Shown here piece after piece: positions 1 to 11,486 of a stretch of DNA of 64,000 nt. The DNA comes from Rutstroemia sp. NJR-2017a BVV2 (taxonomy: Eukaryota; Ascomycota; Leotiomycetes; Helotiales; Rutstroemiaceae). Location: positions 1-64,000 of the forward strand of contig NJPS01000068.1 of NCBI GenBank assembly GCA_002946415.1, given 5' to 3'. The position numbers and the translations under genes are program-made. Every line of letters starts with the position of its first letter. Positions within the stretch are counted from its first letter, which is position 1. The notes beneath the pieces were generated by a model. It was not told where the DNA came from, searched no databases, and saw only the letters and a list, made by a program, of their open reading frames with translations.

Positions 1-1814
1 TTGTGTATGCCTAGTTGTGGTTGTTAGCAGGACTAGGAAAGTAGGGAGTGAAAGGGCGAGAGATTGGTCGTTTGCTTTGTGAGAGAAGCAAGAGGAGGAA
101 AAGGGATGGATAGGTGATTATGAAGCAAAAAGGGTGTGAGTAAGAAAGAACGTTAACCAACATCAGTCAAATAACCCCCCAACGCAAACTCCACCTCATT
201 AGCCGCAAACCCCAGTGTCCCCAACCCCAGCATCGGCAGCCACCACCCAACACCCATCCCCGTCCCCCAAGCCAAAACCCACAGCCCTCCAACTAAAGCC
301 CCCGCCCCGGTCACAAATCCACCAATTCTATCTTCCGGAGTCAACTCCCCCTCCTTTTCTTTAGTTCCCAACCATTTAAACTCCACTACTCTCACTGGTA
401 TCCCGAGCAACATAACGATAGCAAAAGCTACGAAACCGAGAGAGTAGGTTGTGGAGGTAAAGTTATAGGGGAGGAGAATCACGGGAAGTGCTTCGGTGAA
501 GAGGAAGATGAGGCAGAAGGAGAGGGAGGCGAGGGTGGAGGTGAGGAGGATGAGGGGGGAGGTGGTGAAGAGGTAGAGGGGGAGAATGATGGATTCGCGG
601 CAGAAGGTGCGGAAAGTAGGGATGTGATGGGTTGGGGTGGGGGTGCGGAGGGGGGATTGGAGGGTGCGGAGGTCCTGTGTGAGGAGGACGCTGGGACGGG
701 TTTCGGAGGTGAAGAGGAGGAGAAGGAAAAGTATGAGGGAGGATATGATGGTTCCGACTATGTAGAGCCAGCGCCTTTAGGAGGAGGAGCGTTAGTTCTG
801 TGATATGCTTGAGATTCGAATGGACTTACCATCCGAGGAGACTTGTAATGTACGCTCCATAAATAGGTCTAGTAACAGTCAGTCGTGTACGATATCAACC
901 AATCTTCTCATAAGATATCCCGCATCTTTCTCCCCAGAAACCACAGAGCCAATCACCAACCTACCCCAAAGCAACCCCCAACCCAGCCGTCAACACCCAA
1001 GCATAAATCGCCCACCCCTGCGACCTCGACTCCCACATATCCTCCAAACTCCCCACCACAACCGTAGCAGGAACCGAGCCCGTAGCACCCATAACAAACC
1101 GACCGACATACGCACCCGCCACCGAATGTATCGTACCTGTTATCAGACAGCTAATCGGGAGAAGAAAAGCCGCAACTAGGTACGTTGGTTTTCTGCCAAA
1201 TGCCTCCGTATATGGGGGGATGACTATGCTGCCAAGAGCTTCGCCCAGACCGTACCTGTTTGGGAAGTGGTTAGTGAGATTTTGGAGGATTGCTTGATGA
1301 ACAGATGATGATGATTGGCAAGTCCTTACATCAGGGAAAACGCAATCAGTGACTGTGCGTTAGAAATACCATATTCCGCAGCTGCAGGTGCTGCTGCACT
1401 CAGCTTTCTCATATTAGCTTCTTTCCACCGTATCAAGAATCACGAGAGACGAACACCAGCTGATTGCAACAGAGCACTGCAAGATCCAATTGTCAGCTCA
1501 TCCAAGATTCACTCGCAGGTCTACTGCACAAACCCTCATTTTCCAAATACCAAAGCACAATCCAAGGAATCTACACACCTAAAAGAATCCAGCAAGAATA
1601 TCCAAGCAGTATTACACAACTTTTTCCTCAGTGACCAATTCCTCGGTTGTGCAGAACTTCGAGAATGCCAATCCACAATATCGCCATCGTATATCCGTAA
1701 GCCCAGATCCTCGACCTTCTGCACTGAGGCTGGGGAGATGTTTTCTTCCCCTGGTCCGCTGAGAACGGAACTTGTCGACGACTCAGCTGTTTTCTCAATA
1801 TCAGGCATAGACAT
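1..1814 (-). CDS. MFS transporter (DHA1-like), 3' end outside window
   Basis: Multi-pass plasma-membrane transporter of the major facilitator superfamily, probably a proton-coupled drug or metabolite exporter; the substrate cannot be read. It starts at the ATG at 1814 (context ACC-ATG) with a polar N-tail, then PRNWSLRKKL, the usual entry to TM1. Introns inferred by frame: about 1579-1420 (boundaries uncertain), 1329-1256, 964-869, 829-775 and 157-11. The spliced product carries motif A (EAFGRKPTY), the antiporter motif C (GVALGPIYGAYIT) and LGWRWLY before TM6. The central loop and later helices lie at 774-158. An apparent stop at 153-155 is probably inside the last intron (donor GTTAAC, branch GCTAAC, acceptor CTAG at 12-11); the following bases read I-H-N in phase, so the C-terminus lies beyond base 1. 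The family call is firm; the first and last introns are tentative. Confidence 0.8.
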
Positions 1815-4078
1815 GGTGGGAAACTCTGTTTTGCCAAGTATGAATGCCAAGTGAAAATGAAGGGATATCCTGCAGGATGTGGAATGTGTGCTTTTAATTT
1901 GACGCGCAGAATACCATAGCAAGCCATCAAGGTATGGGCGGTCTGTTTCTGCGCATGAATCGGACACACTAGAGATAGACAAACTTGTCAGAAAGCTTGA
2001 ATTATTTGGCTGCCGGCACTTGCATGGTGTAGCGAACTAGTGCACGGCACTTCGTTCAGTTCAAATATCGCTATGGGCTTGTTGAGCATGAGTAATGATT
2101 CTCAAGTTACTACACAGCGAGCGAGGGTAATCGTGGAGCTATCCACGATTAGACATGATTCGAATCATACTGAAAGCTTTAGATTGTTTTTCCTTCGAAC
2201 AGAGAAACTCGAGTCAAGTAGACTCGAATAGCTATCTGAAACATTCGAGAACATCTGTAGAGCGAGAGACTCGAGTCAAATCGACTGACTCAACAGCTCT
2301 CGATAGTATCTGACAACAGCTGTTGAACGAGAGTGTTCAAAAAATGAGCAAGCTAAACTACATGCCTCCTACAGCACCGAACAGACCATCACAAGCGCAC
2401 CATCTCCATCATACCAACTTGAGATATAGCCATATAGGAGACAAGCTAAACAGAAAGAAACAACAGCAAAAGTGAAGTTATCCCCATCCGACATTCTGCG
2501 AACACAACAAGCATCCCAAAAACACAAGAAAGATACCTCACTCACCACATCTACCTCCCATATACTTACTGACTCGCACATTCTAACCCACAGTCCAAGC
2601 CCCTCGCAAAATTAGACTTTCTTTATAAAATCCCTCACTCCCAGACCCAAAATGAGGTATTTAACATGACTTCATGTTCCACTTCCTCGGCACTTGTACA
2701 TCCATATACAGTACTTAAACACCAATTTCCTACCCTGAATAACTGACTCACTCCATCCCAGCATACAGGAAGTTACTCCAACATACAGGAAGTTCGCTTC
2801 CATAAACATCACAATCGAAGCATCACAACAATATAGAGTCAGTTGAGCAAACTTCCAGACAAACAAATACGTCAACACCCACCTCCCATCGCCACCAACG
2901 AACGCCATTCCCAAAACAGCACTAGCACTAGTCTACTGTACCACCTACCAAGCTTTCTCCTTTCTCCCCCCTTAAAACCCTCAACCCCCCACAACAACTA
3001 CCAGCCCAACCCTCGCTCCCTCACCCTCACCCCCACCACAGCAACACATAAACGCACACAAACAAAGACCACAATTCACAAAATCAAATTCCCAAGTCTG
3101 AAATCCTATGTCGTCAGTCCATTCCGAATCCCACCTTTCTTTCGTAAGTTAAGTGACGTTCTAGCTTGCGCCACACTTTAAGCGCTGTTAGTGGGTATCG
3201 TTTACATATGTCACATAACATCATATTCATATTCAGATTCAAGAGACGCAGAAGAAATAGAGTGAGAGCATCAAAGATATCTTGATTGGTTGGTTGATTG
3301 ATTAATCCATCCGTCCCTTCATGCATTACAGACAGGAGTAACAGGTCCAGAGACAGCAATTAAGCGCTCCAAACATATCCATCCAATCCCCCCTCCCCTC
3401 TCCCCTACACATCCAAGCCCATCCCAATCGATGCCTCACGCCAGGTTGAATAGCTCAGCTCCTCTGCTCCACAGCCGCCATCATCCTCAACCCCTCATCC
3501 CATATCCCACTCATCCCTCATACTCATATCCCATCACAAAAAAAAAAAAAAATTGGTAAGATTAAAAGAATAATAAGCCTTGAAGCGAAGTAAGAATCTA
3601 TATCCGTATCCCCCCGGCACGGAAGGATTATAATTTGAATAAAGTTAGGGGAGAGCAAGTAAAAAGAACAGCCCAGCGTTCTCAATACGACGTTTATCTT
3701 GCTCGTCGTAGCTCGAAGAAATAAATCCCCAATAAGAGTGGAGTAGTAGTTGTTGTTGAAAGTTGTGCACGTAAACGTGTGCCAAGTAGTGAAAGTGTCC
3801 GACACCGAGCGCACGAGGATTAGCACAGGCTCAAGGTTCATCGGACGACTCCCGCACAAAAAGATGTGTTGAAAAAAGATGTCAAAAGTAACGCCATGCT
3901 CCCGTACTCGTATAATCACGAGGGGGCATATATCCCAAAAAAATAATCCCGGATTCGCTGTCCCATCAGATCGTCATTTCGCGTGCTGGAAAAAATAATA
4001 TATCGATCGATGCGCGCCGGCAGATCGTTCACGCTCCAAAACCGCCCTATGCACCCATCCCAAACGCCATGCTGAATT
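1815..4078. other. gene-poor interval between MFS gene and STB3
   Basis: No recognisable gene. It contains a degenerate repeat of about 64 bp around 2207-2335, a 13-base direct repeat (CATACAGGAAGTT at 2762 and 2782), C-rich then A-rich low-complexity DNA around 2860-3110, and a 15-base A run at 3538-3552. The right half is likely to include the 3' UTR of the STB3-like gene. Short open frames here show no family motif. Confidence 0.5.
2207..2335. repeat. degenerate ~64-bp tandem repeat, two copies
   Basis: ACTCGAGTCAA occurs at 2207 and again at 2269. Each copy is followed by a GACT-rich stretch, then a (T)ATCTGA-like stretch and a GCGAGAG/ACGAGAG end. The two units are diverged but in the same order and spacing. 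XhoI-like CTCGAG palindromes sit at the head of both units. Confidence 0.5.
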
Positions 4079-5167
4079 TTATACAGAGCCGAGTCGTAAA
4101 AGTGCTTCGATAGCCTCCCGTTCTTGCGAATCCGTGGAGGTCAACCCCAAAGCCGTGAAATCAATAGGTGTATGTGTGCGAGGGGGCACGGAAAGTGATG
4201 ATCCAACGTTCCGTTGAAGCGCCCCCCTATGTACATGAGAATGTAGAAATTGTGAATGTGGGCCAGATGCCGAATAAGAAGCTGCTCGCAAAGCGGCAGC
4301 TCCAACAGCGGCCCAATCTTCCTCGTCTGTAACGTCATTTGGGTCATCCTCCATAACTGCATCCTCACCAGCTTCGGAGGATGACCCGGAATCATCACCA
4401 TCCAACGACATTTTGTCGGCCTCATTTTCGGCCATAGAAATGTCATCTCGATGAGAAAACGCGGCCGAATCACCGGCCCAACTAGACCCTGCCGCATCGA
4501 GACGTGTTCGAGTAAACGACCACCCATGGTTGTTGGCAATTGGCATCCCAACAGGATAGGAATCTGGTAGACTTGGAGATGGTGATGCTCCAAAATCTCG
4601 ATTCTGTCTAACCGGATGCCCCTTTAGTCTCGCGTCCCATCGTCCCCAACCCACTTTCTCGAACAACACATTTCCCTTTACACCGCCCGCCTCACCGCCA
4701 TTTCCACGTCCTTCTAGAGCACCCACAACAAGTCTTCTAGCTTTCGCGGGTGGGATTCCAGAGAAGCCGGGGACGGATGTGGTAAGATAACCCATGATGT
4801 GGCGGATAGCAAGTGGGCCGTGGTCCAGCAGAATTTCCGGAAGATGATGCTTTGCTAGTAGCCCAGGGGTAATTGCACCCGTTGTATCCAATCCTGGTGA
4901 TCCGAGATCAGACACGCCCTCGTTTCCACTTCCATCTTGTAAATCTAGATCGGAGTCGACGTGCTCCAGGTTGAGCTGGGGCAGTGGCGAACGGGTACCG
5001 AATTGTTTAGAGACGTGAGGAGGTAAGTTTGGCGAGATAGAGTTCGGAGGAGTAGGGAGAGAGTGCTGCGCTTTGGCAGCTGGGACACTTCGTGGCGCTA
5101 CAGCAATCAAGCTGTCTCGGCCGAAGGCCTTTGGGATATCGCGAGCATAGGAAGCAGCGGAAGCCAT
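4079..5167 (-). CDS. STB3: Stb3-like Sin3-binding transcriptional regulator
   Basis: Single-exon 362-aa protein. Residues about 100-160 hold the hallmark fungal Sin3-binding (STB3) block, with ILLDHGPLAIRHIMGYL followed by VPGFSGIPPAKARRLVVGALEGRG. In budding yeast this family binds the ribosomal RNA processing element in ribosome-biogenesis promoters and recruits the Sin3-Rpd3 deacetylase under TOR control; the same role here is inference from family. The rest is low complexity: a Ser/Pro-rich N-terminus, an acidic Ser-rich patch at about 245-285, and a short C-terminal helix ending RLGSV. The ATG at 5167 follows an AAC context, with no in-frame ATG upstream before stops. A long leader and a long 3' region flank it. 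Confidence 0.88.
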   Translation of the reverse strand: MASAASYARDIPKAFGRDSLIAVAPRSVPAAKAQHSLPTPPNSISPNLPPHVSKQFGTRSPLPQLNLEHVDSDLDLQDGSGNEGVSDLGSPGLDTTGAITPGLLAKHHLPEILLDHGPLAIRHIMGYLTTSVPGFSGIPPAKARRLVVGALEGRGNGGEAGGVKGNVLFEKVGWGRWDARLKGHPVRQNRDFGASPSPSLPDSYPVGMPIANNHGWSFTRTRLDAAGSSWAGDSAAFSHRDDISMAENEADKMSLDGDDSGSSSEAGEDAVMEDDPNDVTDEEDWAAVGAAALRAASYSASGPHSQFLHSHVHRGALQRNVGSSLSVPPRTHTPIDFTALGLTSTDSQEREAIEALLRLGSV

Positions 5168-7400
5168 GTTGGTAATGGATAGGTTGGATTCGTTTCTCTA
5201 TAGATATGCGACACGCGATCAGTACTTAAACTTTCTATAAACACGTCGTGCCAACTCCGGTGACTCAATGTGATCCTGCTCCGGATGGGCTGACTCACTC
5301 GACTTGCGATAGAAACGTGGCGAGCTGATTGCAAGATTGAACAATAAAGCAACAAGTAGCTATTGTCCGTATAGTGAAGAAGCAAATAAAACCGTCTTGA
5401 AGCTTATCGCAAACGTTGATAGAGTTGTTGCGAAAGGGTTGGCGATCCCTTTGTCGGAGGTTGAGGTCTATCTGGAACCGGAATCCGAGTTGGATGTTGG
5501 ATGAAGTTGATAGAGAGCGAACTCTATTGCATTAGGAGAAGATATATGAAGAAGTAGTTGTTCAGCAAGAAGAGCAAGAAGCAAAAGTTCTTGAGAAGGG
5601 AAGTTGGATTTGATTTATTGTAGCAGTCGTTGCGATTATCGGCGAGTTGTAGTAGTTGTTGTTGAATGTCTTTGTGTGCGCTCTTTGAGTGTTTATGATT
5701 GATGATGGGATGGGTCTATGGAGGAAGCCGGGTTGTTGGACAGACCGGAGGGAATTCTAGACTTGGTGTGCAGGAGAAAGCAGGGATTTCCTTGTGCGAC
5801 GAGCCTACCACATGCGGATACATCTGCACAGTGAGAATACCTGGTAGGTTAAATTGTGCATGCATAAATACTTGTACTTGTGAATAACAGTGATAAGGTT
5901 ACCACAACAGCCACACGGCCACACACACATTCCTCACAAAAATCCATGACCATATTCGCATGGATTGCACACTGAGTGTAAACCTCGTGTGTCATGAATC
6001 CTGTTTAAAGCATATACAAACCACACAGGAAGGTCCTCGCTCTTGTATCATGATATAATATATCATACATACTCCAGACAAGAAGAAAGTATAAGTTGCC
6101 ACATGACAGAAATACAACCCGTCAATCATTTACCCACCTCTCACCCAAGCTGCCGTAAGCATAGGACCTACGGAACACTCTAGAAGCCTAGTATATGGAC
6201 TGGTCGCACCGAAGGGTATTCTAAATATTCATCAGTTCATCCGCGGTTAAGCAGACCTACTAAAGTATGTTGGCAAAACTCTAGCTCAATCAGCTCACCA
6301 CCTACTTGCATCTGCCATGGTTGCAGCACTTCGCTAGCAACCACATGTATGCAACTGTAGGACTAATTCGAGACCATTCACTCCTTTTATTCCGTTAATT
6401 GTCTCTAAGGTAGGTTAATCTTGTGCCTGAACCCTAATAACGCCCTTTCCAAGATTTCCCCTAAACTTGTCTATCGATCGGTAGCACTAAGGAAAGCACA
6501 CGCAACATTTAAACACTTGTAAATGCAGGATTCAAACCTTCGTCGCCCGTCACCCAATCTCTTGGGTTGGATAGAAGAATGGCGGCTGACCTCAATAGGA
6601 TTCGCTCAAATTCAAATATAGATTCGTCGCCATCGTCTCCTTGGTAAATGCTTATGGCATTATTAGTCCCAACATTCTTTTGAACTCAAAACCCTGATCA
6701 CCCGACACACAATACTCCGTGTCCGTAAACCACAGCCACGGTACGCGTTCGCCCGCAGTGCACACTCGTAGATCGCAAAGTAGAGCGCGCGATGATGGGC
6801 TCCTCTCCCCACTTCTGGGCCAAGATGTTCGCTCGAATAGCGCTGTGCGAATACGGCCACTACTAGACCCCACGTTCTTAAATTCTGCCTCGATAACGAT
6901 CCCGCAAACCCGCAAAGCGAGAATTACGAAACAAAATAACCCCGACGAAACCTGTAATGGTCTTTTAGAATGAAAATCTTCGTAAATCGTGACATTTAAT
7001 GCGAGTAATGAGGGGATTTTATGCTACGATTCTCAACCACTCGATTGCTATCGTGCCCAAGTCAAACAAACTTGTTGGTGACGAAAGCCACATGAGCTGA
7101 GCAAGTAATGCGCCTATACGAGCTCAAGCCTCAGGGTTCCCCGCCAATGTTCGGGTTTTCTTGGAATACTAATGAAGACATCGCCAACCTGAGTTGCCGG
7201 AATTATCTAAGAGCGTTGGATAATCTGGAAGCCAGGTACAGGTGCTTGTTATCTAGCCCCCCATTCGTACTCGAATTAGTTGTGAATTCGTACGGTACGC
7301 AATTCCAAGACGGATCACAAAGCGGCCTGTACCCGAAGTGCGTGGGATGTGCCACTAATGTGATCATGCAGCCAAAGTGCGGAAGAAGCATATGGTATCG
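5168..7400. other. gene-poor interval, STB3 leader plus unassigned DNA
   Basis: About 5168-5700 is probably the 5' leader and promoter of the STB3-like gene. From 5700 to 7400 I see no gene: short frames at 6652-6973 and 7108-7446 lack family motifs and codon preference. A short AT-rich run with TATAATATATCATA lies near 6053-6068. Confidence 0.45.
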
Positions 7401-9677
7401 TCAACGCCCGGCTCCACCATTCAGGACATATTTCCTGCATGCCTAACGATGATGAGTGTCAACGATCGTGTCAAATGTGGGGTGGTAGGAATAGGGACAG
7501 TGATGTCACTTACCGCCTTGAGGACTTCCAGTTGTTCTTTGGCGTCAATGAAAACTCGATGGTATTGGGTTAAGCTTTCAATCACGACACGGTGACGCGA
7601 TGTTTGTCCGTCACAGATGGCTTTCATCTTCAATTCCATCTCTTTACGCAAGAAAGGTTTGCTGAGGCTGGTTTCAAAGTCCATATTGTCGTACCCTTGC
7701 ACTAGCGCAACTCCAAGCGTAGTGGGGATGAATTCTTCGACTCCACCGCTCCCTCCACCGCCTCCCGCTGCACCTCCTCTACCGCCTCTTCCACCTCGGG
7801 CCCCCCTTCCGCCACGCCCACCTCGCCCTGCAGGTACAGCATTGTCATTGTTGTTGCCAGATCCGCCTGCAGCTTTTGGCCGAGTGAACACGTATGAACG
7901 TTCTTTGATCTTGGCAATGTGCTCGGCCATTGTTGCATCTGTTCCAATGCCATTCGCGTCCATAAGAGCGATGAGATCTGGTTCGGTAAGATAGCCTGGA
8001 GCTGTTGTTTTTCCATCAGTGATCATAGCTTCGGTAGGCTCAAATCTTTCCCCAACAGTGAATCGAGGTATTGGCGCACTGCTGTTCCAATTCTCGTATG
8101 GATAGACGTCCAGATAATTTCGTTCTAGAACAACTAGCCCATGCGTATGAAAGGTTTCATCCCCGTATTCAATTTCAACATCAGATGCTTGGCCTTTGGC
8201 ATCATGTGAGCAACAAGCTAGGAAACGGCGCACAACAAACTCATAAACTCGACCCTCTTCTGCATTTAGGGCGCTAGGGGCACAGTAAGTCACTGGGTGA
8301 ATAGGTGGATGTGCTTTATCATCATTCCGCCCTTCTCGAGGCCACTGAAAAGTGTGTTCCACCAGATCGTGTGCGAAAGCTCCCCACCGGTTGTCCCGAG
8401 TCTGTTTCTGTACAAGTGACTTCAAGTCCATGCCTTTGTCAAATCGATCCGTCTCCGTTCTCGGGTAACTGATGAAACCCTTGTTGTAAAGCTGCTCGGC
8501 CACGGCCATGGCCTGTTGACTGTTCATCCGTAGGAAGCGACTTGCCATTTTCTGCAACTCAACGGTAGTCAAGGGTAACGGTTTCCATTTTTTGGTAGGC
8601 TTTTCTTGAACCTTTGTGACTTTTGCAAACTTAGCAGTCAGACAACGCTCAAACAGGATAATGACCATGGCACGATCGAACAAGCGAACCCTTTTCCAGC
8701 TGAAGATAACATTCATATCTTCCCGATTGTGTGTGACTTTGATGCTCCAGAATGGTTCCGGTACAAAATTCTGCACCTTGAAATAGCGATCTACAACAAA
8801 TCCAAGAGTTGGAAATTGGCACGACCCTGGCACATTTGTTAGCTGGAGAGAACAATAAGAAGATATATGATTTACTTGCCATAACTTATCATGGCTTTCT
8901 CTAATGGACCTCCTAATCTTCGGAGGTTGGTGGTTTGGAATCTCGTAAATGCATACCCAATTCTCAAATCGAGTTCAATACGTGCAGCGACTGCATCAAC
9001 CTGCCGTTGATCCAGGTCCACTGGGTTTTTTGCTGCCCAGAGTATGTGCCTAGACATAAATTTAATATGATTCAAATCTGCAAGAAGGATGGACTTGCGT
9101 ACGCCCTTTCAATGTTGCTGAACTTTGCTCTCTTGACCTGAATTCTGGGGTTTCCTTTGCGCGCCTGTTCCAATACTTCATTCCCGATATGCTCGCCTTC
9201 ACGGTCACAATCAGTCCATATAAAGAGGGCGTCAGCATCCTTTGCTTCCTTTGTGATGTTCTCTGCGATGTATTTCTTGTCCTATTCACCATCAGCGCCA
9301 GCTTATGATTGAGGGGTTTAGTGTGGCAACATCGGCGATGGTTTGAATGACGGGCGCCTCAAAGAAGAGGCTTTCTGGAGGAGGATGGGACCAATCTTTG
9401 TGAGTGGAGCCAATTTCAAGGCCTGTGAGATGACCAGAAACACAGGTCATCACCGCGTTGCGATTCCCCCATAGTGGGCCAAAATCGTACGTGAACGTGT
9501 AGTTCTTGATATAGTTGACGCGGGTACCGGACTACCACGAACTTTTAGCCTCTGTTTTGTGTACCTCATGAGCGCCTACCTTTAACTTACAGACGAAGCA
9601 TGGCCTCCCGCAAGGTGGTTAGCTACGGCTTTTGCGATAGAGGGTTTCTCTGCAACACAGAGAATCTTTCCGGGCAT
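7401..9677 (-). CDS. TOP3: DNA topoisomerase III (type IA)
   Basis: Type IA topoisomerase that passes single strands and, with a RecQ helicase and Rmi1, dissolves recombination intermediates in the nucleus. Six exons: 9677-9591, 9531-9331, 9281-9103, 9049-8880, 8826-7514 and 7442-7401, giving 663 aa, close to the yeast length. The TOPRIM domain starts CVAEKPSIAKAVA and carries WTDCDREGEHIG. The YGSCQFPTLGFVVDRY block is intact, and the catalytic tyrosine lies in ISYPRTETD at about residue 333. GIGTDATMAEHI precedes an Arg/Gly-rich insert at about 546-574. The product ends CRKYVLNGGAGR with no zinc fingers, as in other fungal Top3. Intron 4 (8879-8827) has a GC donor. An ORF read without splicing would run past the true end into the last intron. 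Confidence 0.96.
7725..7840 (-). repeat. RGG/GGX-coding low-complexity block inside TOP3
   Basis: Imperfect GGN-CGN repeats encode about 30 residues of RGG, RGA and GGG. They sit between the conserved GIGTDATMAEHI block and FIPTTLGVALV. The opposite strand reads as an open proline-rich frame, which is only a shadow. Confidence 0.75.
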
Positions 9678-10264
9678 TTTGGCACGAGAAGGCAACAAGC
9701 ATAAAGGACATCGGAGATAGAATAAGAGACAGCCTTGTGGGATAAAGTAGAAAGATCCAAACCACGAGAACAGCTCGTTAATCAAGCCTTCAGGTTCTTG
9801 AGGCCTTGCTACACTCACGATCAGTGGTGGCTTTACGTCTCCTCCGCTTTGGCGTAGAATGGATCGACGCGTAAGAAGACGTGCCTGGTACAAGTTCTGG
9901 TTCTTCGAGATCGGCAAACGGTTTTAAATGTTTTTTTTGCAGCCTTGGTCCTCCTTCAGGACAAACGAAAAACTATGGAATTCTATGCACTGTCGAGAAA
10001 TATTTATGCACATATATTTCTCTCACACGATGTTTGCTTTTTTAGGTAGAACGCTAGTAAGACCCCAGATTGAAGCTTCCAGCCAATGGCGATTGAGGTG
10101 ATCCTTGTACATTGACCCAGTCGATGTCATTTGGGTTTTTAAAGTCGTTGGTCGTTTGTGCTCCAAGCTCTTTCTTGTCGTCAACATCACAACATTTTTG
10201 ACTTGACGAAAACTCCAAGACCTTTCTATCCTTCCCTAAAACTTCGTTTCCACGGTCTCCCAGT
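9678..10264. promoter_or_regulatory. divergent intergenic region TOP3 / DUF1295 gene
   Basis: 587 bp separate the two start codons, so both 5' leaders and promoters must fit here. An open frame continues upstream of the TOP3 ATG to 9917, but it lacks the conserved start; MPGKILCVAEKPS is the family N-terminus. No defined operator was recognised. Confidence 0.5.
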
Positions 10265-11486
10265 ATGGCTTTACCGGTCGTGAAGGCCATCGAGGACTGC
10301 TCTAACATAACAAAGACAGTCCTACCGTACCTGCCACAGCTTTACGACCTTCCTCAACAAATACTTCAGTCCTACTCCAACCCCACCGAGCTCCGAAACC
10401 TCTATCTAGCTACCAATCCATTAGTATCTGCCTTTGCCTTCTCATTGGCATTGGCTCCCATCTTTCTCTTGGTTTCTGAGGTCAACAAAAACTATTCTCA
10501 AGTTGACAGATGCTGGAGTATTCTGCCTACCATATACAATGCTCATTTCACAGCATATGCGCATCTGTCTGGTCTGCCAACACAGCGTTTAGATAACCTT
10601 CTGGCTTTCAGTATACTCTGGAGTGTAAGTGTGAAAAGTTACTTCTGCCTTGGTGCTTAGCTGACGAGTTGCAGTTGCGTTTAACATTCAACTACTGGAG
10701 AAAGGGAGGATATAGCATTGGATCCGAGGATTACCGATGGTAATGGGCCACCAAAATTACCGCGTTCCTTGAAACTAACTATCGTATAGGGCCATTCTCC
10801 GCGAAAAGATTCCTCCGTCGCTCTTCTTCGTGTTCAATGTTGCGTTCATTTCTTTAGCGCAAAGCGTCTTGCTTTTTCTAGTCGCCACACCTTCCTACGT
10901 TATACTATTGGCTGCACGAAAGGGTGTTCCATGGTCGATAGCAGATACGATATTCTCTCGAGGTCTCATAGCCCTCGTTGTGATTGAGTACTTCGCGGAT
11001 CAACAGCAGTGGGGTAAGTAATAACCAAAAGCCATACGAGAACTTTACTGATACTTGTCACAAACAGATTATCAGAATGCAAAACAACAATACCTCAAGA
11101 CAGCGAAAGTTCAAGGGAAATATGACCAAGAGTCTCTCGATCGTGGCTTTGTTACGTCAGGACTTTGGTCCTTAAGCCGACATCCAAACTTTGCTGCCGA
11201 ACAAGCTATATGGGTAGTACTCTATGTGTGGGGTTGCTGGACCAGCGATGTCATGTACAATTGGACATTCATTGGTGCTATCTCTTACTTGATCCTCTTC
11301 CAGTCTTCGACCTGGTTCACTGAGTCTATTTCTGCCAAGAAATATCCGGATTATAAAGAGTATCAACAACGAGTCGGCAAGTTCTTGCCCAACATAATCC
11401 CAACTAGCGGGGCCAAAATCGAAGCAGCAAAGAGAGAAGCTGCTGCCGACAAGATGAACAAGAAAAAGGTTTCTTCAGGAAAATAA
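10265..11486 (+). CDS. DUF1295 / steroid 5-alpha-reductase-like membrane protein
   Basis: 355-aa polytopic membrane protein from four exons: 10265-10624, 10675-10739, 10790-11013 and 11068-11486, all with GT-AG introns and consistent phase. Features are several hydrophobic helices, NYWRKGGYSIGSEDYRW in the middle, and GLWSLSRHPNFAAEQAIW near the C-terminus. The latter is the SRHPN-type motif of the DUF1295/ICMT/steroid-reductase fold that binds NADPH. The lysine-rich C-terminal tail (NKKKVSSGK) resembles an ER-retention tail but lacks a strict KKXX ending. The likely role is reduction of a lipid or steroid-like substrate in the ER; the true substrate of fungal members is unknown to me. The start ATG at 10265 is the first in frame. 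Confidence 0.88.

Noticed and set aside
805..1179. Plus-strand open frames of 124 and 60 aa
   Set aside because: They overlap the spliced MFS exons on the other strand and have Pro/His-rich shadow composition.
3524..3919. 131-aa minus-strand frame
   Set aside because: It crosses a poly-A run, has no family motif and unlikely composition (FFFFC end); probably within the STB3 3' region.
7421..7512. Extended C-terminus of TOP3 read without splicing
   Set aside because: Splicing at 7513/7442 gives the conserved CRKYV ending; the read-through sequence is the intron.
7617..7994. Proline-rich plus-strand frame
   Set aside because: Antisense of the RGG block of TOP3.
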